Source: Todiramphus chloris collaris
Lineage: Eukaryota > Chordata > Aves > Coraciiformes > Alcedinidae
Assembly (NCBI GenBank): GCA_025345505.1
Contig: JANVCC010000011.1
Coordinates: 10,514,184 to 10,578,183, forward strand
Direction of reading: 5' to 3'
DNA: 64,000 bases
The translations under genes and the position numbers were made by a program. Numbering within the stretch: the first letter of the stretch is position 1; the number at the start of each line of letters is the position of its first letter. Of this stretch, positions 1-14,000 are shown in pieces. Below the pieces are notes generated by a model. That model searched no databases and was not told the origin of the DNA. It worked only from the letters and a program-made list of their open reading frames with translations.

Positions 1-2340
1 GCAAAACATTCTGGACATATCTTATTACTCTGTTCGTCTCTTCCCCCAGGGCTTCTCTGCTGTCTCTGACAGCTTTCTGATTGCAGCCTCTCCTTGCCCA
101 GCAATGCCTCAAGTTTCATCATCCAAATGACTGTACTTTAAGTCCCCTGCAGTAACTGTGTTTATTTCCAATATCCCAACAGGAAGACCCCTATCAAGAT
201 GAGTCATTCTTATTTCCAAGGGTGTTGTGCTGAGACCACTCAGAGGAAGATGCAGCAGCAGCAGCTTTGTATTAGCCTAGAGGGGGTAAAAAAAGCACAG
301 GTTCCTGCTTTCAGCTAGATTTCTTTCAAGCAATACAGCTATTTTTTCCAGAAATTATGAAAATTACAAACACTTACTCCAACAAAAACCCTCTCGGAAG
401 CACCAGAGTCCTGAAAACCTCGGGATTTGTGCCATGATGTGTGGAAATAGGAACCAGCTACTTTGAACTTGCTACTGTCTGGCCAGAAAGTGATGCTTTG
501 CTGTTAACTACTGGGCCTCTGAATCGTTCATTCATGCATTATTCTTTGGCAGCTTTCACCATTCCACAGAGTCATTGGCAGCAGCCTCACTAGAGAGCAG
601 GTAAGCCTTACCCTGCAACTTATCACTTACTGCTATTAATCACAAACTGGTTTTTAATAACTTCAAAACAGTGATTATTCAGAGGTGTTTTAAGGTTGGT
701 GTAACTCCTCTGTGGAATCTCACACATACAGATTCTCAGAAGATTCTGGGTAATCCTTGCTTTTCTCTCAAAGGAGCACAAAAAGAGCCTTTCCCCACAT
801 TACTGCTGTTAGCACAGATAGAGTCAGCTCACGCAGACCTTCAAACGACAGAGCTAGAATGGGGTCAAGATGTAGCGGAAGTCTTAGGAGTTTTGGATTT
901 AAATCAAAGATGCCTTTCCAGCTCTCATTTTGGTATCTTTGAACAACATCCTTGCATATTACATACAGATAACACAGGCTAGTCACTGGACTGTAGTATC
1001 AAGCAGTATTCAGTCTGTGGCTCCAAAGAGTTAGTCAAAAATAAACAGATGCCTGTTCGTATCACCACACAAACCGCATGTTCCCAAAATTTTGAACATC
1101 AGTGGAAAACCTGTCACTATGTGCATGCATGCTTAGGTATGATATGATGTGGCTTTCCAGAGCCACTGCAGTTTGCCAGTGGTGTATGAAATGAGGAACC
1201 ACAGCCCAGTGCACAGAGAATTGAAGCAATGCCACCCAACGAGTAGGCTGAATTTTCAAAGTGCTGCTTAAGCTCTTGTACACTCAGTCCTGTGAACAGT
1301 GGGACAGCCAAGGTAAGAGAGCACCGGATACACTTTCAGAAACGTGGAAGAGGGAAACATCTTCTGTCAGAATCTATCTCACATATATAGCTTTGAAAGC
1401 TGTCATTTTAATGGTAGAGATTTGCTCTTCCTAGCTACTTTTCTTTTCCCCATTGGAATGCAAGTGGTGCCTGACAGGCTGTTTGGAAGATTAGGGATTT
1501 CTTTGGGTTTTTTTCTCTTAATGTTCTCGCTGTATTTATTTTTATCTTGGCTGGTTATTAGAACTTGTTCCATATGGTAATCTGGCAATGCCAAGACAAG
1601 GATTTAAAATTAAAAAAAATAGATTCTTGCAGCAAGAAGACACACTTCCGTGACTTGGAAATTCACTCAAAATATTAGGACACAATTTAACCCAGCTTTT
1701 CAGGGGAGAAGTGGGGAGCAAAGTAGCCAGAAGGTAAATATGAAAGACCAAAACAGAGATTTATTTCATCTTGTTGGAAAGAGGCCCAAAAGCTAATTGT
1801 GTTGAAGACCCTTCATTAAAATCCTACTTCAACAACAGAAAGAAGACAGCTTTTCTAGATTAGACAGTTTTCCAGTCTTTTGCTTCTGTAGGAAATGCAG
1901 CTACGAACCCCTGGGAGGAGAGCAAAAAGAACACAGTCCAAGAAGCAAAAAACTTGGACCCGAACTAGAAGATAGATACATGTCTGTATAACTGGAAAAT
2001 ATAAATAAGTTCCAAGTTTTGGTTTGGTTTTCTTAAGCAGAAGTAGAGAAAAAACTGTTCAGCAATGCCAAGGGGACAGTGAGAAATAATAAATTATACA
2101 CATCTAGGCTACCTTGTAAAACCATGCTTTAATGTGCCAAAGGAGGTAGCAATACCACAACACAGATTTTTGACCCACAATGCAAAGATTTCTGGATTAG
2201 TGCTGACCAAAAGCCTCAGATTGCCACTGGATCAGGGGGCTTTGGCTAGAAAAGAGAATTTCCGGCTTTGCAGCTCACTTGGATACAGAGTTTGTTTTGC
2301 AATCCACCTTCAGCCTAAATTTAAAAGGAGGAAACACACA

Positions 2341-2367
2341 AACAAAACAGAACAAAACAGAAAACAG
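2341..2367. repeat. Short A-rich tandem repeat
   Basis: Two perfect copies of the 10-mer AACAAAACAG stand head to tail and are followed by a partial third copy. This is ordinary A-rich low-complexity sequence with no visible link to a retroelement tail. Confidence 0.8.
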
Positions 2368-5300
2368 ATTTGCAAGTCCCACAGGCTTCTGAACAAGTAT
2401 GTCACAATTTCCACAGAGTATTCAGAACGGGACAATGGTAGCACTGTAAAAGTATATGGCATAGACAATATCAGCAAGGGAAAATTGCATTGTCATTACC
2501 AATAAATTAAAAAGTCTGAATTCAGAGAAAAAGTCCTTTTTCCACAGACAAATGATTACAAACCTCATTTCAGTCAAGACACCATTCTCTGTTCCCCCAG
2601 TTTAAAACAATGGAGACACCTGTGCAAGAGAAAAGACTAATCAGTACAATCTTTGCCAAATTCTGAACAAAACTGTGCATGATTCAATATTATCACTAAC
2701 AGTAAGGTCAATAGGACATTCAAGCAAGACTGATTTCAGCCAATAGGTTTGCTTTTTTGATTTGAGGGTCTTTAGTAAATTCAAATTAAAAAAAAATGGG
2801 AAAAAAAAATTAGGTGTGCTGCTGATTTTGTTTCCATCTTGGATATTGTACAAAATATAGCCCATACCATCAGCCAAAAAAATAAAGTTATTAGTGTATT
2901 GATACAGTTAAATCAGACTTTGGGTTTCTTTTCCTCCTTACACTTCACAAAGGAGAAGTTTGTTACAAAACAAGTCCTAGGAGGAGAGCTGACACACATT
3001 GCTCTCAGTTTCAAGACCTTTAAAAGACATTCAGCTATTTTTTCAGACTGAGCTTTGAAGAAAGGCTTAAATTTGTGATCTTTTAGAGAAGTCTGTGAGA
3101 GCTGATTGACTTTTAGAGCCCAGGAGGCAGCCAGACACGCAGCAATAGGACATCATCTGGCTTGGCTATTGGGTTGCTGCTATCAACGGGACCCAGCTGA
3201 GGGTCCCCAGATCCACCACAGAGGCAAGTCACTGGCGATCCAATCTTAGCTATGCAGCAAGGAGGTGATGATGGTCTTCCCCTCCCAGCACGCAGTGTAA
3301 GTGGTTCACTGTGCAATGAGGAACAGCATTATGTTGGGTCAAATCATCATGTGCCCCCACTTGCCTGCACCTTCACCTTCACAATGATAGAGCCCTAAGA
3401 CATATTTCCTCAGAAGCCAGTCCACCAGGAGCATGTCTATCACTCTCTAGTGAACCAAAGAGATGACTGCAGGGAGGTACAGAAAAGTTACAGCTCTTGG
3501 ACAGTGAGAAGCCCCACTGTAGGAAACGGCACAATCTCAAGTGGTGGTTTAAAACCAGATCAATATACCTTAAGAGAAAGCAGACAATACATCAGTAAAA
3601 CTATATTGGACAAGACCAGCATAGTGACATTTTCCTGACTCCTGGGACCAGTGTCTTACCAGTGCTCAGGCAAATTTTGTGCTCCATATCTGAGGGGCGA
3701 AGTCCTCTGTTCTTCCCCTGCTCCAGCAAAACCCATGTGATTTTCATGCCATACTAACTCATTAAACAGTTTGTTCTTCAGCGCATCTCAACTGCCATTA
3801 ATGTCACACTAATTACAAGAAAAATCCCTTATTTGTATGAAAACATAACTTTCACATATATACCTTTATATTTACAATGGTTTTTACTTTAAGACTGCAC
3901 TGCAAACCAAGAGACAATGAGTTTAACAGTTATGGCTTTGTGTCTTGCAGCAACTGAAGGTGAATGATCTTTTCCTGTTCAGTCTGTCACACTGAGGCCA
4001 AATTGAGAGGAGCTCAAGGCAAGCATGACCACAAAGCCTCAGATAAGTTTCCCCTTTTCTCTGCCCTAATCAATGGGAAGGTCAGGGCCAAAGGCTACTG
4101 CAACATGGAAGGCACTACAAACTAACTTCCAGTATTTCCTTTTTTCCCCCTCAGGGAATATATTTCTGAGACATATTTTCATGCACATTTAATAAAAATG
4201 TAATGGTAAAAGACATTACATTGTAAGGTCACAACAGGTAATAATACCACACCCATAAAAATTATTTTTTTACATATGTGATGCATCTTCTAGTTTCTTT
4301 CCTGATTCACTGTGTAAGTTAGGACCTAGTGTTTGCCATCTCACATATGCATCAGTCTCCCTTTTGCCACATTCCTTTATAGTAAATGCAATACTAATAG
4401 TGCCCTTATCCTTTCCGATAGAGCTCAGTGCAGAAGTAAGAACACTTCAGGCAAAACAGGATTATCATAGCTTACATACCCAGCACAGGACACGTAAGGT
4501 CAAAAGTTTCCCCTGATTGTGGGTATTGCAGTTGAGATACCACCCACCTTATTTTTCGAGATTACTTAGCATTTTCTCTGCTACGACACTGACAGCAAAA
4601 ACTTTATGCACTGTAGTTATGGCCACAAGCACTCTGTATTTTCTAAAATCAGGTCCTGAGAACATTAAGTTTAACGAAAATGAATGGCCAGCTTGAACTG
4701 ATGAGAGTGTGGTCAGTGTGTGTACTGGCATTACACGAGAACTTGGAAGCCCCAGTGGAGATTGCCCAGCTCTCCTCAAGGGTGCTCTTCTCTTCCCAGA
4801 GGGAAACCCATCCTCTTCTCCTGCTCCAGCCCCCTGTCTTATTCACACTACCCAGATGCCCAAAAAGATACACTTTGGTGTCAGGGCCAACCCACCAACT
4901 AACCATTCCTCAACATAACTGACAAAAAAGCACAGTTTACCTACTGACCATGCTACCATGATGTCTAGTTGAACGTTGCTGAGGATGTATTTACATATTT
5001 CTATTTCACGGCACTGAACAGGGAGGTGTCCTGCCAGCAACTGATGTGATGCCAGGATGAGATCTGTAGTATGTATTGTGGAGCTTGCTTAAGCACCTGC
5101 ATGATCCTTCCAAGGAGGAACACGCAGTCTTTTCCCACCAGCTTTGAGAGGATGCTCAAGAGAGAACGAGAGCAGCTCCTTTCAACTCCTCTGCACATAG
5201 CCTGTCAAAGCCAGGAGCAAGTGAGTCTGTGAAACAGCAATGCTTTCCCTTCTGTCACTGAAAAACAGACAGGACCTTTGGACTTCATGGAGGATCACTG

Positions 5301-5960
5301 AAGAAAAAGAGAAGATGCTCAGGTGTCAGCCAGTGTATGGAATGAAAAGTATTCAAGAAGAGAGGTGTGGGGCACAAAGGAATCACTGCCCATAGCTGTG
5401 TGCTCTCTGGGGAAATGGACTGAAAGGAATTGGGGTTTTTTTTACCCTGTGACTTATCTGAGCCCTGGGAAAGACAGAGAGGCTTCTGAAATGGACTTCA
5501 TTACCAGGAAAACTGCACAGCTTCTACCATGGCGTGCTCACAGCACATCCCCGAGAGACATAATTCCACCTCTCCACAGCCTGTATATGAATGAATTACA
5601 GGAGAAATTATATGCTGCTCAGTCTTGTTCACTACTCCACAGGTACTAAAACCTTGCTGCCCAGCTTGGAAAGACAGCTGCAGTGCAGCACTCCTTTGTG
5701 TCTCTCCCACCTTCCCTCACTCCTCTGTGGGAAAAATCCTGTCAGCAAGGCATCTGGCCCCCTCAGAAGCCTAGAGGAAACACCTTCAAAAACACCATCA
5801 GAAAGCATCTAGATGCCAGTTAGAACCTGCTGCTTGACTACGGCTTTGATCATGATGCTTCTGCTCTGGAAAAGCTTAGCCTTCCCACGCTGCAGAAACC
5901 AGGTGGCGAGGGGGGAGGATATAGAGAAAGGGGTAAATCAGTAGATAAGATGGACACAAC

Positions 5961-6044
5961 AGCTGCTAAAAGCTAATAAAAGCTAAAAGCTGCATAGACT
6001 AATAAAATAAATAAATAAACAAACAACAACAACAAAACAAAAAA
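5961..6044. repeat. A-rich simple repeat with AGCTAAAA-like units
   Basis: The left part holds several imperfect repeats of an AGCTAATAAA/AGCTAAAA unit. It passes into AATA, then AAAC/AAC units. It could be a decayed poly(A) tail of an old retroposon, but no element body is recognisable on its left, so it is called only as low-complexity DNA. Confidence 0.75.
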
Positions 6045-7705
6045 GAGAAAGCTAACAATGCAGCATCAGAATGTCATCCTGATGACAGAGCATTATAATG
6101 GATGCTGCACAAAACTACACCCAGGAAGAGAAATAAAGGTTACAGGAGTAGCAATTCTCTGCTGCAGGACTGCAGAAAAAACTCAAGAGTATTTCATTAT
6201 TCATGGCAGGGTTTAACAGACAGTGCCTATAGGCCCTGGCACATCTAGTATACACAAGTACACTATTATATATATACTTACTAGTATAGTAAGCCTGGAA
6301 AACCCTCAGATCCTGTCCCACAGGGGATGCTCAGACAAAGCATAAAAGTGTGTTTGAACATATTTTTGGCCTCCTACATTTCTATGCCATTCAGCATTCT
6401 TCTTGAGGCTACCTTAGATCTGGAAGTCCATATATACATTCTCTGGAGAGAATGTACACTTTGCCCTTTCAGAGTAAGAACAAAACGTTATGATTTTACA
6501 CTTCTAAAACGATTAAAACTTCAAACATCGGCAAAAAAAAAAAGAATAAATTAAAAGGGGACACTGTTTAGATGGCCCAAACCCCAGTCATGCAAAGGCC
6601 ACCGCAATAGAAGGGAGGTCACAGTGCAAAATGAAACTCAGTCTTCACCTATCTTTCAGTTCATTCAAAACCCTCACTGCTTCTTGATCAGTGAAGTTTC
6701 AAAAAGCCAGTATGTGTGTGAGACATAGTGTCTGTTTCAGGCAGATACAAACACATGGGAGAATGTGCTGCAGAATAGGGGGCTGCCACTCACAGTGAAA
6801 ACAAGTAACGTTCACAAGGGTCACAGAGCTGCAGCGTGAAGAATCGGTAGGGACCTTACATATCTCAGCAATACCTAAAAAGCTGATGTTTACTCCAGTA
6901 ACCATCACTCAAGAAGTCTGCAGCCAATCACTGTCTTCAAGAAAAAACTTTCCTGTATATCATGTCTTGTCTTCAGTGAAAACACCCTTATATCATCATC
7001 ATCCTGAAGGATTTGGAAAGAACTGCCATAGTAAGAAATATTTTAGGTTTATAATGTAAGTGTGACCAGGGCTATCTATTGACAAATTTATTTCTCAGAT
7101 ATTGTCTCTTGGTTCCCGCAAGATGCTCAAGATGTTTGGGAGAGCACTACTTGGCCCAAGTCACAGCTGAGCTGGGTATAACAACTGAAGAATATACACG
7201 GTCACGGTGCAGTGCACGTTTTTTGGTCATCCCAGAGAGATCATACGAATGATAGATACATTGCAACTACTGCCTGTGACACTGATCAGTAATGACAGCC
7301 TAGACTGTTAACGCTTTGTAGGTGTCCTGGGGCAGGTCTCAAGTCTCCATTTTCTACTCAACAAGGGTCCTGTCTTCAACCCAGAATTTTCTTCCAATGC
7401 TGTTGTCACACTTTCTCCCTCAGCACAGATGAGTCTGCTACTCCCCTGATGAGTCTGTACTAGTATTCTTTCCCAAAATATAAACTAATTTAGATTGGAA
7501 AGGAGGTCACCTGGCCCACATACCACAACACCATCACCTCCTGTTTAATTGCTGTCAGTGGGAAAGAACTGCAAGTAGAGACAGTCGATTTAAGACAAAA
7601 ATTTAAAAAGAGGTGCAGGAACTATCAACTATTTAAAATTTAACCACCTACTTTTCAGGTTGGGACAATCAGGAGATGAGGCACTTGCATTACGGCATCA
7701 GGATG

Positions 7706-8027
7706 TGTCGTTGTTGAGATGGACTAGACACTGACGTGAGTTCCCCAAAAGCCAAGTTTATTGTGTTAACAAGCCCTTTTATAACCCTCTTAAGAGGGTT
7801 ATAAACACGATTGGTTCAAGCAAAGACCACCAGTTCATAATTGGATGCTTTTTTCTCTCTGCTGTAACTTTGATAAGCTTTCTCTGTTTGTGGTCTGGCA
7901 GTTCTTTAATCTTGTTTACTTAGCTCTTCTCAGGACTTTCTGGCCTCTTCAAGGGTACACAAATGTCTACTCAAGGTCACTATCAAACTTACATTCCAAT
8001 CCCTTGGACCAGCCGAAGTCTCCCACA
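7706..8027 (-). mobile_element. Solo LTR, avian ERVK/alpharetrovirus-like, minus strand
   Basis: Read on the minus strand this 322-bp segment begins TGTGGGAGAC and ends AACAACGACA, the TG...CA termini of a retroviral LTR. It has CCAAT boxes (minus strand, at 7840-7844 and 7810-7814), a TATAAAAG box at 7776-7783 and a poly(A) signal AATAAA at 7757-7762. The roughly 20-base TATA-to-AATAAA spacing is typical of compact avian LTRs with a very short R region. The flanks AGGATG (7700-7705) and AGGACA (8028-8033) would be a 6-bp target-site duplication that has since gained two transitions. No primer-binding site or viral gene follows, so this is a solo LTR left by recombination. The 3' terminus (CGACA) matches that of the LTR at 31999-32350. 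The minus-strand 5' edge at 8027 is the less certain one. Confidence 0.65.
7778..7805. promoter_or_regulatory. 28-bp perfect palindrome holding a TATA-like box on each strand
   Basis: The arm TTTATAACCCTCTT is followed directly by its exact reverse complement with no spacer. Each strand therefore reads GGTTATAAA at its downstream end. On the minus strand the box lies about 20 bases before the LTR poly(A) signal and is the expected LTR promoter. On the plus strand an equal box points outward toward the U3 side. The other compact LTR in this window has a TATA box but no such palindrome. Confidence 0.85.
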
Positions 8028-8033
8028 AGGACA

Positions 8034-11000
8034 CAGTCCCCAGAAAGAAAAGTTGAGTTTGATGCTAAGCCCTGTGTGACTGATCCTTTGCTGTAGCTGA
8101 TGCCACAGGAACCCTTGCCATTCCCTGAGATGCCTTAGGGCACTCCTGTACCCTGCTCTCCAAAAGGAAGTGCCAGCTGCTCCTCCCTAGGGGTGTCTGG
8201 TGTTGAAAATCCTGCAGGAATCCTCTTAGCTGCAACTTTGTGTTCTCACAAATAGGCACTCTGTTGAAACATTGTCTTAACACCTCAAGGGAAAGACAGG
8301 AAGGCAAAACACACATCTATGTCCTTTCTCCGTCTATTAATAATGAAGAGTAAATAAATGCTTTGCTGGGAAAAGTAAATGTTCCAGCAGCCAAACATGA
8401 TCTTATTCTGGTACTGTGTTTGTAGGCTAGTTGAGTCTCACAGTGCTGTCTCAGAGACCTGCACATTGTGTGCATCTGTATTTCTCTCTTCTTCCATATT
8501 TATGCATAACATCTTTAAGATGAGGACAATGCAGTCACAGGAGGAAGCAGAAATTGCTCTTATAAACACATCAGTAGTCATGGAATTTCAGACCCTAAAG
8601 AGAGAGTTGATCATTTCCATACCATAAACCAGCACATTCCCCAGCGGCAATGTATTTCTAGCATCCCTAAGATACTACATGTTCTTCCCACAGTTATTTT
8701 CTCCTGCATTTGTACACCTTGTTTTCTGCAGCTATTTCATTGTGAATGGAAAGACAGTCAGGTACCAGCTGTACATTGAGAGGAAAACAATCCACAAAAG
8801 TCTTGTGTCACTTTCTGATCTTGTTGCTGCAATTTTAGGAAGAAGAGGTGACCAGTTTGTTTGCTTTGTAACAAGCAGGAAAAGACTACAACTACAAGCT
8901 ATAGCCTGCTAGATTTTCTACATCCCTAGACCAGAAGGAAATGGATAATTCAAAGAAATATATAAATTATCTTCATTATAGATGGGAGTGTGCTGAAGGC
9001 TATTTGCTGGTGAGTAATTAATAACCTGAAAAAGTAGACAAGGAAGACATGTATTTGCGAACTTCACAGAAGTGCCAGGGCTTGTTAGAGAGGGCTGTAT
9101 CAGAGAGTCTGATCAGCTAGGTGTTAGAGAAGAAAGCTGTCCATTATTTGTAAATGTATGGCCAAAAACCCAATTCAAGTTGCTGCAATATCTGGTGCAG
9201 TTCTGATATTGTACTCTAGGTAGCTGTCAATAACATTTCTTCAAAAGTGATTACCAGGAGTTATCTGTACAGCTAGAGAGGGAAAGCTTCTCTTACGTGT
9301 CTTCAGAGGACACTTAAAACAACTTGATGCAAATATGCCTGTCCTTCTTTCTTTCCCTTTACAAGACAACCCTCTGTAACGCTCTTCCTTCTCCACCTAT
9401 CATTTTCCAGTGAAAGATGTCCCTAAAGACTCTTTCGTTTGTTCCAGTAATCTCAGAAGCATTTTTATCTTGATGTGAGGGCTGTCTCTCTTTGTGAACT
9501 GTTCCAGTTGAACATCCCACTAAACTAGTCCATTAGTCCTTCTTGCAGCATATAACCTCTGTGCACACAGGTTTGTCATAGCTGCACAAAGAGCCCAGCA
9601 GATAAGGGAAGCTGGCTTTCTTTCTCACCATAAGCATGTGTTGGCATCACCACTAAATTCTTCACATCGTCCATAACATAATTTCTCAGAATTCCACTGT
9701 TGTTTTTCTTCCTCTCCTAATTTCAGTCACAGGTTCTGTAATACTGATTTTGTCCCTATGCTTCCAGTTGCTGTAGATGGTGGGTGGCTATGATGTAATT
9801 CACACCCATTTATGCTAGCATGTATTGAGAGAAATCTGTAAAGGTAAATTGAGTGCATTTGTTTAAGTTTCAAACATCAAAGAAACTAAGACGAAGCTTA
9901 AGCATATTGCTTTTCGAAAACTAATTTTAAAGACAGTCTCATATTTTTGACCATTCTGAGCAGGAGGCAACTCAAATCATTCTCCACTTGTCTAACCTTC
10001 AGCCTTGCTGCCTATCTTTCCTATGTGCAGAATGAGAAAGGAGACCGACAAAGCGATTACTTCAAGTCTGTTGTAAAATGGCTGCATGCATTTTGTAAGA
10101 TTCATATTTGTTATGGAGGATAATCAGTACAGATATATATCATGTAGTGGCGATGTAGCAAAAAGAGTAACTCTTGGAAGTAATTCAGCCTGACAGATAA
10201 GGTAGCTATGTAGATAATGCCAAACTATCAGTGTCCTGCAGAGTAAGATAGACAAGGCCATTTGTACACCCATAAGCAATACCTAATCCCGAGCTGGCCA
10301 AAAAAGCGAGGAAGACACCACCATCCAAATAATGCTGTAATTGCTGTCTCCAGTCGACGGGGTTTTGACCCCTTCCAGCTCAACTGTTGTCAGTTCCACG
10401 TCATCAAAGATCTCTCTTCAAAAGGTGCTCTTCTGTACTGATATAGTCCAGCTCCTGTGCTCCCTATAAACCAGGCAACTTTGAGAATGCCTTTAGATTT
10501 AGAAATCCCACAATGCAATTGTCACTTCAACCAATTTTTGAAGCCTTATTATTTTTTCCCTTGGGATTCTGAGTGCCTTTGCACTGCCATGAGTTTCATG
10601 CTGTACTAACAGATAGGTAGTTAAAAGGAAAGCCAATTGGTTTTTTGGTTTTGTTTTTTTGGGGCTTTTTTTTTCAAAAAAAGGAGGGTGGGGTGTGAAA
10701 ACCATACAACAAAATAACTACAAATAGGGCACTGCTGTAGAATTCAGTTTTCGAGACACGGGAGCAAGGGAATAAATCAAATAACTCAGACTGTCCAAGG
10801 CAATATGACGGAGCGTAGAATTTTTGGCACGTAACAGTCTCATGATGAATGAAAACACAAACAAAAATCAATGGCTGAGTTGCTCAAAGAACAAATTTTC
10901 CCTAGCAGTAAAAAGACTTGAATACTGGCTGCCAGCCTAATTTCATTAGGAAATGCATTCCAATTAATGGAAGCTCTGCAAACAAGAGATAATTACTAAG

Positions 11001-14000
11001 GCGAGACAGAGGAAAGGCCTTACATCCTTATAGCTTCTCTTCTTTGATTGCCGCTTGCCCTTCTCTCCTTCCAATTCATTTAAGGTGTGGGTTGTTGGGT
11101 TGGGTTTCTGCAAGTGTATTTCCTAACCCTCCCCCTCCTCCTTTCCTGCTGCTCAGGACTCTCCTTGCCTGCTCCTGACATTGCCCTTGTCCCCTCCACA
11201 CACTATATGCTGTGAAGTTTCCTATGCTGGGCAGGGATGTGTTTGTTCTCACATCTCGGTGTCTGAATGCCAGTTGTGCCATTATTCCTGTGCTACTTGT
11301 TTATATTCGTTTTGATGCTACATTTCCCATGCCAAATTAAATACTGGCACAGACAGGTGCCTGAAATCAAAGTTGTGCCTGCTTATGCTCTGGTGGATTT
11401 AGTTTTTCATTTCCATGATTTCATTTCCCAGGAAAACAGCAATTATGTAACCTTAGTGGAAAGAGACGCCAACAATATTAAACCCTCACAACTGCACTCC
11501 TTTCACCCCAAGGGCTTCTTTCAATGGGAGGATGGAAAGTTTCTTGAAACCAAACAAGCAACACAGACCTTTTGTTTTAACAGCCGTGCTTCCTTATTCT
11601 ATCTGCACGTAGGCAGAAACTTGAGACATTTTGTCTCCCTCACGTCATCACCTTGAATGCTGTGCACTTACAAAGTGGCTTTGCCACATCTCTCTCACAG
11701 CAGCATTGGACTTGACCCGGAGGATACTGGGCAGCTCACGGTAATGGCCTGCAAAGTAGCACCTTCTGCAGAGCCCAGGAGCAAGGATGTGTCATCCCTG
11801 AAGTCCCACTGCTGTGCACCAGAGGATACTGCTGCCAGGGATAATGATGCTGTGCAGGGGCTGCATCCCACTTGGGTTTTCTCGCCCCGCAGCTCTGTGG
11901 AAAAAAGTTCTGTTGCATCCACCCATACAACAATTAAATCCCAAGTGACTGCAGCTCCATTCTCTCACCCTCTTTTTGATGTCTGGCACAAGACAAGTGT
12001 CTGCAGTCCCAGCAACTGTGATGCCAGCTCACATGGGCCAGTGGCAGGGCCACTTAGGTCGGACGTCCAGCTGTGGCAGCCAAGGGCAGTCCTATCCAGT
12101 GAGGGTGATGCCAGCGCCAGGCTCCCTGCCATCTTCTGACCCACCGCTAGCTAGCGTGGGCATGGAAATATTTGGGCAAAGTCTCTATGAACCAAACCAA
12201 CAGCAACAAAAGCACAGAGGTAACCTTTCTGCTTCTGGAGACCTAAATCTCACTGGGTCACCCACTTAATTATCTGTTTACATTTAACCTACTTCTTTGA
12301 AAACTTCACGTGTCTGTCTGCAGCCACCACATGGCATTACATACTTAGAATAGCTTTGCTGATAGGTGAAAAAAAAAGAAGAAAGAAGAAGCAGAGAAAA
12401 AGCTCTGCGTTTGTGGCAAAGTATAAAAGCCTAATTTAACAATGCTCATAGCTTGAGTCACTGATTTAAAATAAAAAAGACAAAAAAGAAACAGACAAAA
12501 AATTCAGATTATATGACAGAAAGCGGTAGTCCTGTATTAACTACTGTGAAGCCTTTTCCCAGAGGCAGATCAACTCACCCTGTGCATTTTAGGCATGATG
12601 TGGTGTTTCCAGCCCTGTAGTTCTGAAGCATTGGGTCAGACGTGTAATGTACCTTCCTCTCTCATTGTGGCAATACGAGATCATCATTTTAGAGGTCTTC
12701 CCTGGCATGGCTGCCAAGCTGTTTGTCTGAGCTGCAGTGGTATTTTTGGAGACAAAGACTTGGATGCGGTGCAGGACAGGTGGCCTGGCAGCAGTGGTAG
12801 GAAGCTATCAAACCGTGCGGCATACATTCAAAAACACAAACCAGAGGGAGAGGAGATAAATCATTTACTGTATTTAACTTAGCATATTGCTACTTTTTGT
12901 GACTCATATCGTCTTGCGGAAGACTCTCCAGCCAGAATAAGCCAAGTTTGAAGGAAAGGCACTGTAAAGTTTACAGACCGCCATGCATTTATGAAGTTAG
13001 AGTGCACAAATGCATAAAGGTAGTAGTGACAGCAACAAAATTAAAGATGAGGAGGAACCTGTATTGCCCCATCTCTCTTCACGCTCCCTGAGTTTCAAAG
13101 ACTTTCCGGTGCTTCACTGGTTAAAAAGAAACCTAAACCATCCTCCAAAGGACAGTGCAAGGAGGCAGTAGCTAGCAAAGACAGCAGTACTCTGCACTCC
13201 ACCTGAAGAGTCTGTCCATAGTGCCAGTGCTGGCCCTCCCAGGCCAAGCAAGCCTCCACCTGCTTCCAGTGGCAGGGCAGGACATCTGTCACTGTGTCAC
13301 CAAGTTGCTTGGACAGAATTTGTGTGTGTATCCACAGTGCAGCCAAGATGCAGGTTGCCCCAACCAGCAGCCAGGTGCACAGAGGAGCTACTGTATGTTT
13401 TGTGGCAGGACCAAGAGTGTGAGAAAGCCAGGGCTCAGAGGAAAATGTCTCACGTACCACCTCTGACCATTTCCTGCCCAGACCTGAGCGCTGCTACCCC
13501 AGCAACTTGTATGTCCCACACTTGGCCACCCTCTTGCTGAAGGTCTCCTCATCAACAGATGGGGAAATAGCTTCTGACTGGATTAAAAATGTGGCCATGA
13601 CTGTCCTGAAAAAGGGCTCTTTCTGTTTCTGGGATACTTAGAGTCTCTGACTCTGCTCACGGGGTGGAGAGATTTTACTGCACCTCAGCAGTGCGTAAAG
13701 CTTCAGGCAGACCTCATTGCTAGTTAGTCACAAAGCAATGCAAATATAAGACACAACACTATGAAAACAATCTTGTGCAGAACTGCCCCCATTTCACAGA
13801 ACAATTTATGGAACAAAAATAGGATGTCACACAACGCTGCATGCCCTATAGCAACTGAAATTATCTTTACCGGCCAAACTTACAAAGTCATCAGCTATCC
13901 TTGGTTAGACACTTTCCCCACATCCTTCACTAATTTATGTTGTAACCATATGTTTGGTGATTGTGCCCTCCCTCCCTCTCCCCCACCCATCATAACCTGC

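Larger units (their letters stand above)
1..7699. other. Non-coding AT-rich stretch, no gene recognised
   Basis: I see no exon, RNA gene or recognisable mobile element here. Open frames are short (123 codons at most, at 2134-2505), lack recognisable domains and are what chance gives in DNA of this composition. The only structured parts are small simple repeats at 2341-2367 and 5961-6044, listed separately. The stretch could be intergenic or intronic. Confidence 0.6.

Noticed and set aside
11657..12139. 160-codon plus-strand open frame
   Set aside because: No domain or signal recognised, overlapping open frames occur on the minus strand, and there is no promoter or splice context. Treated as chance.
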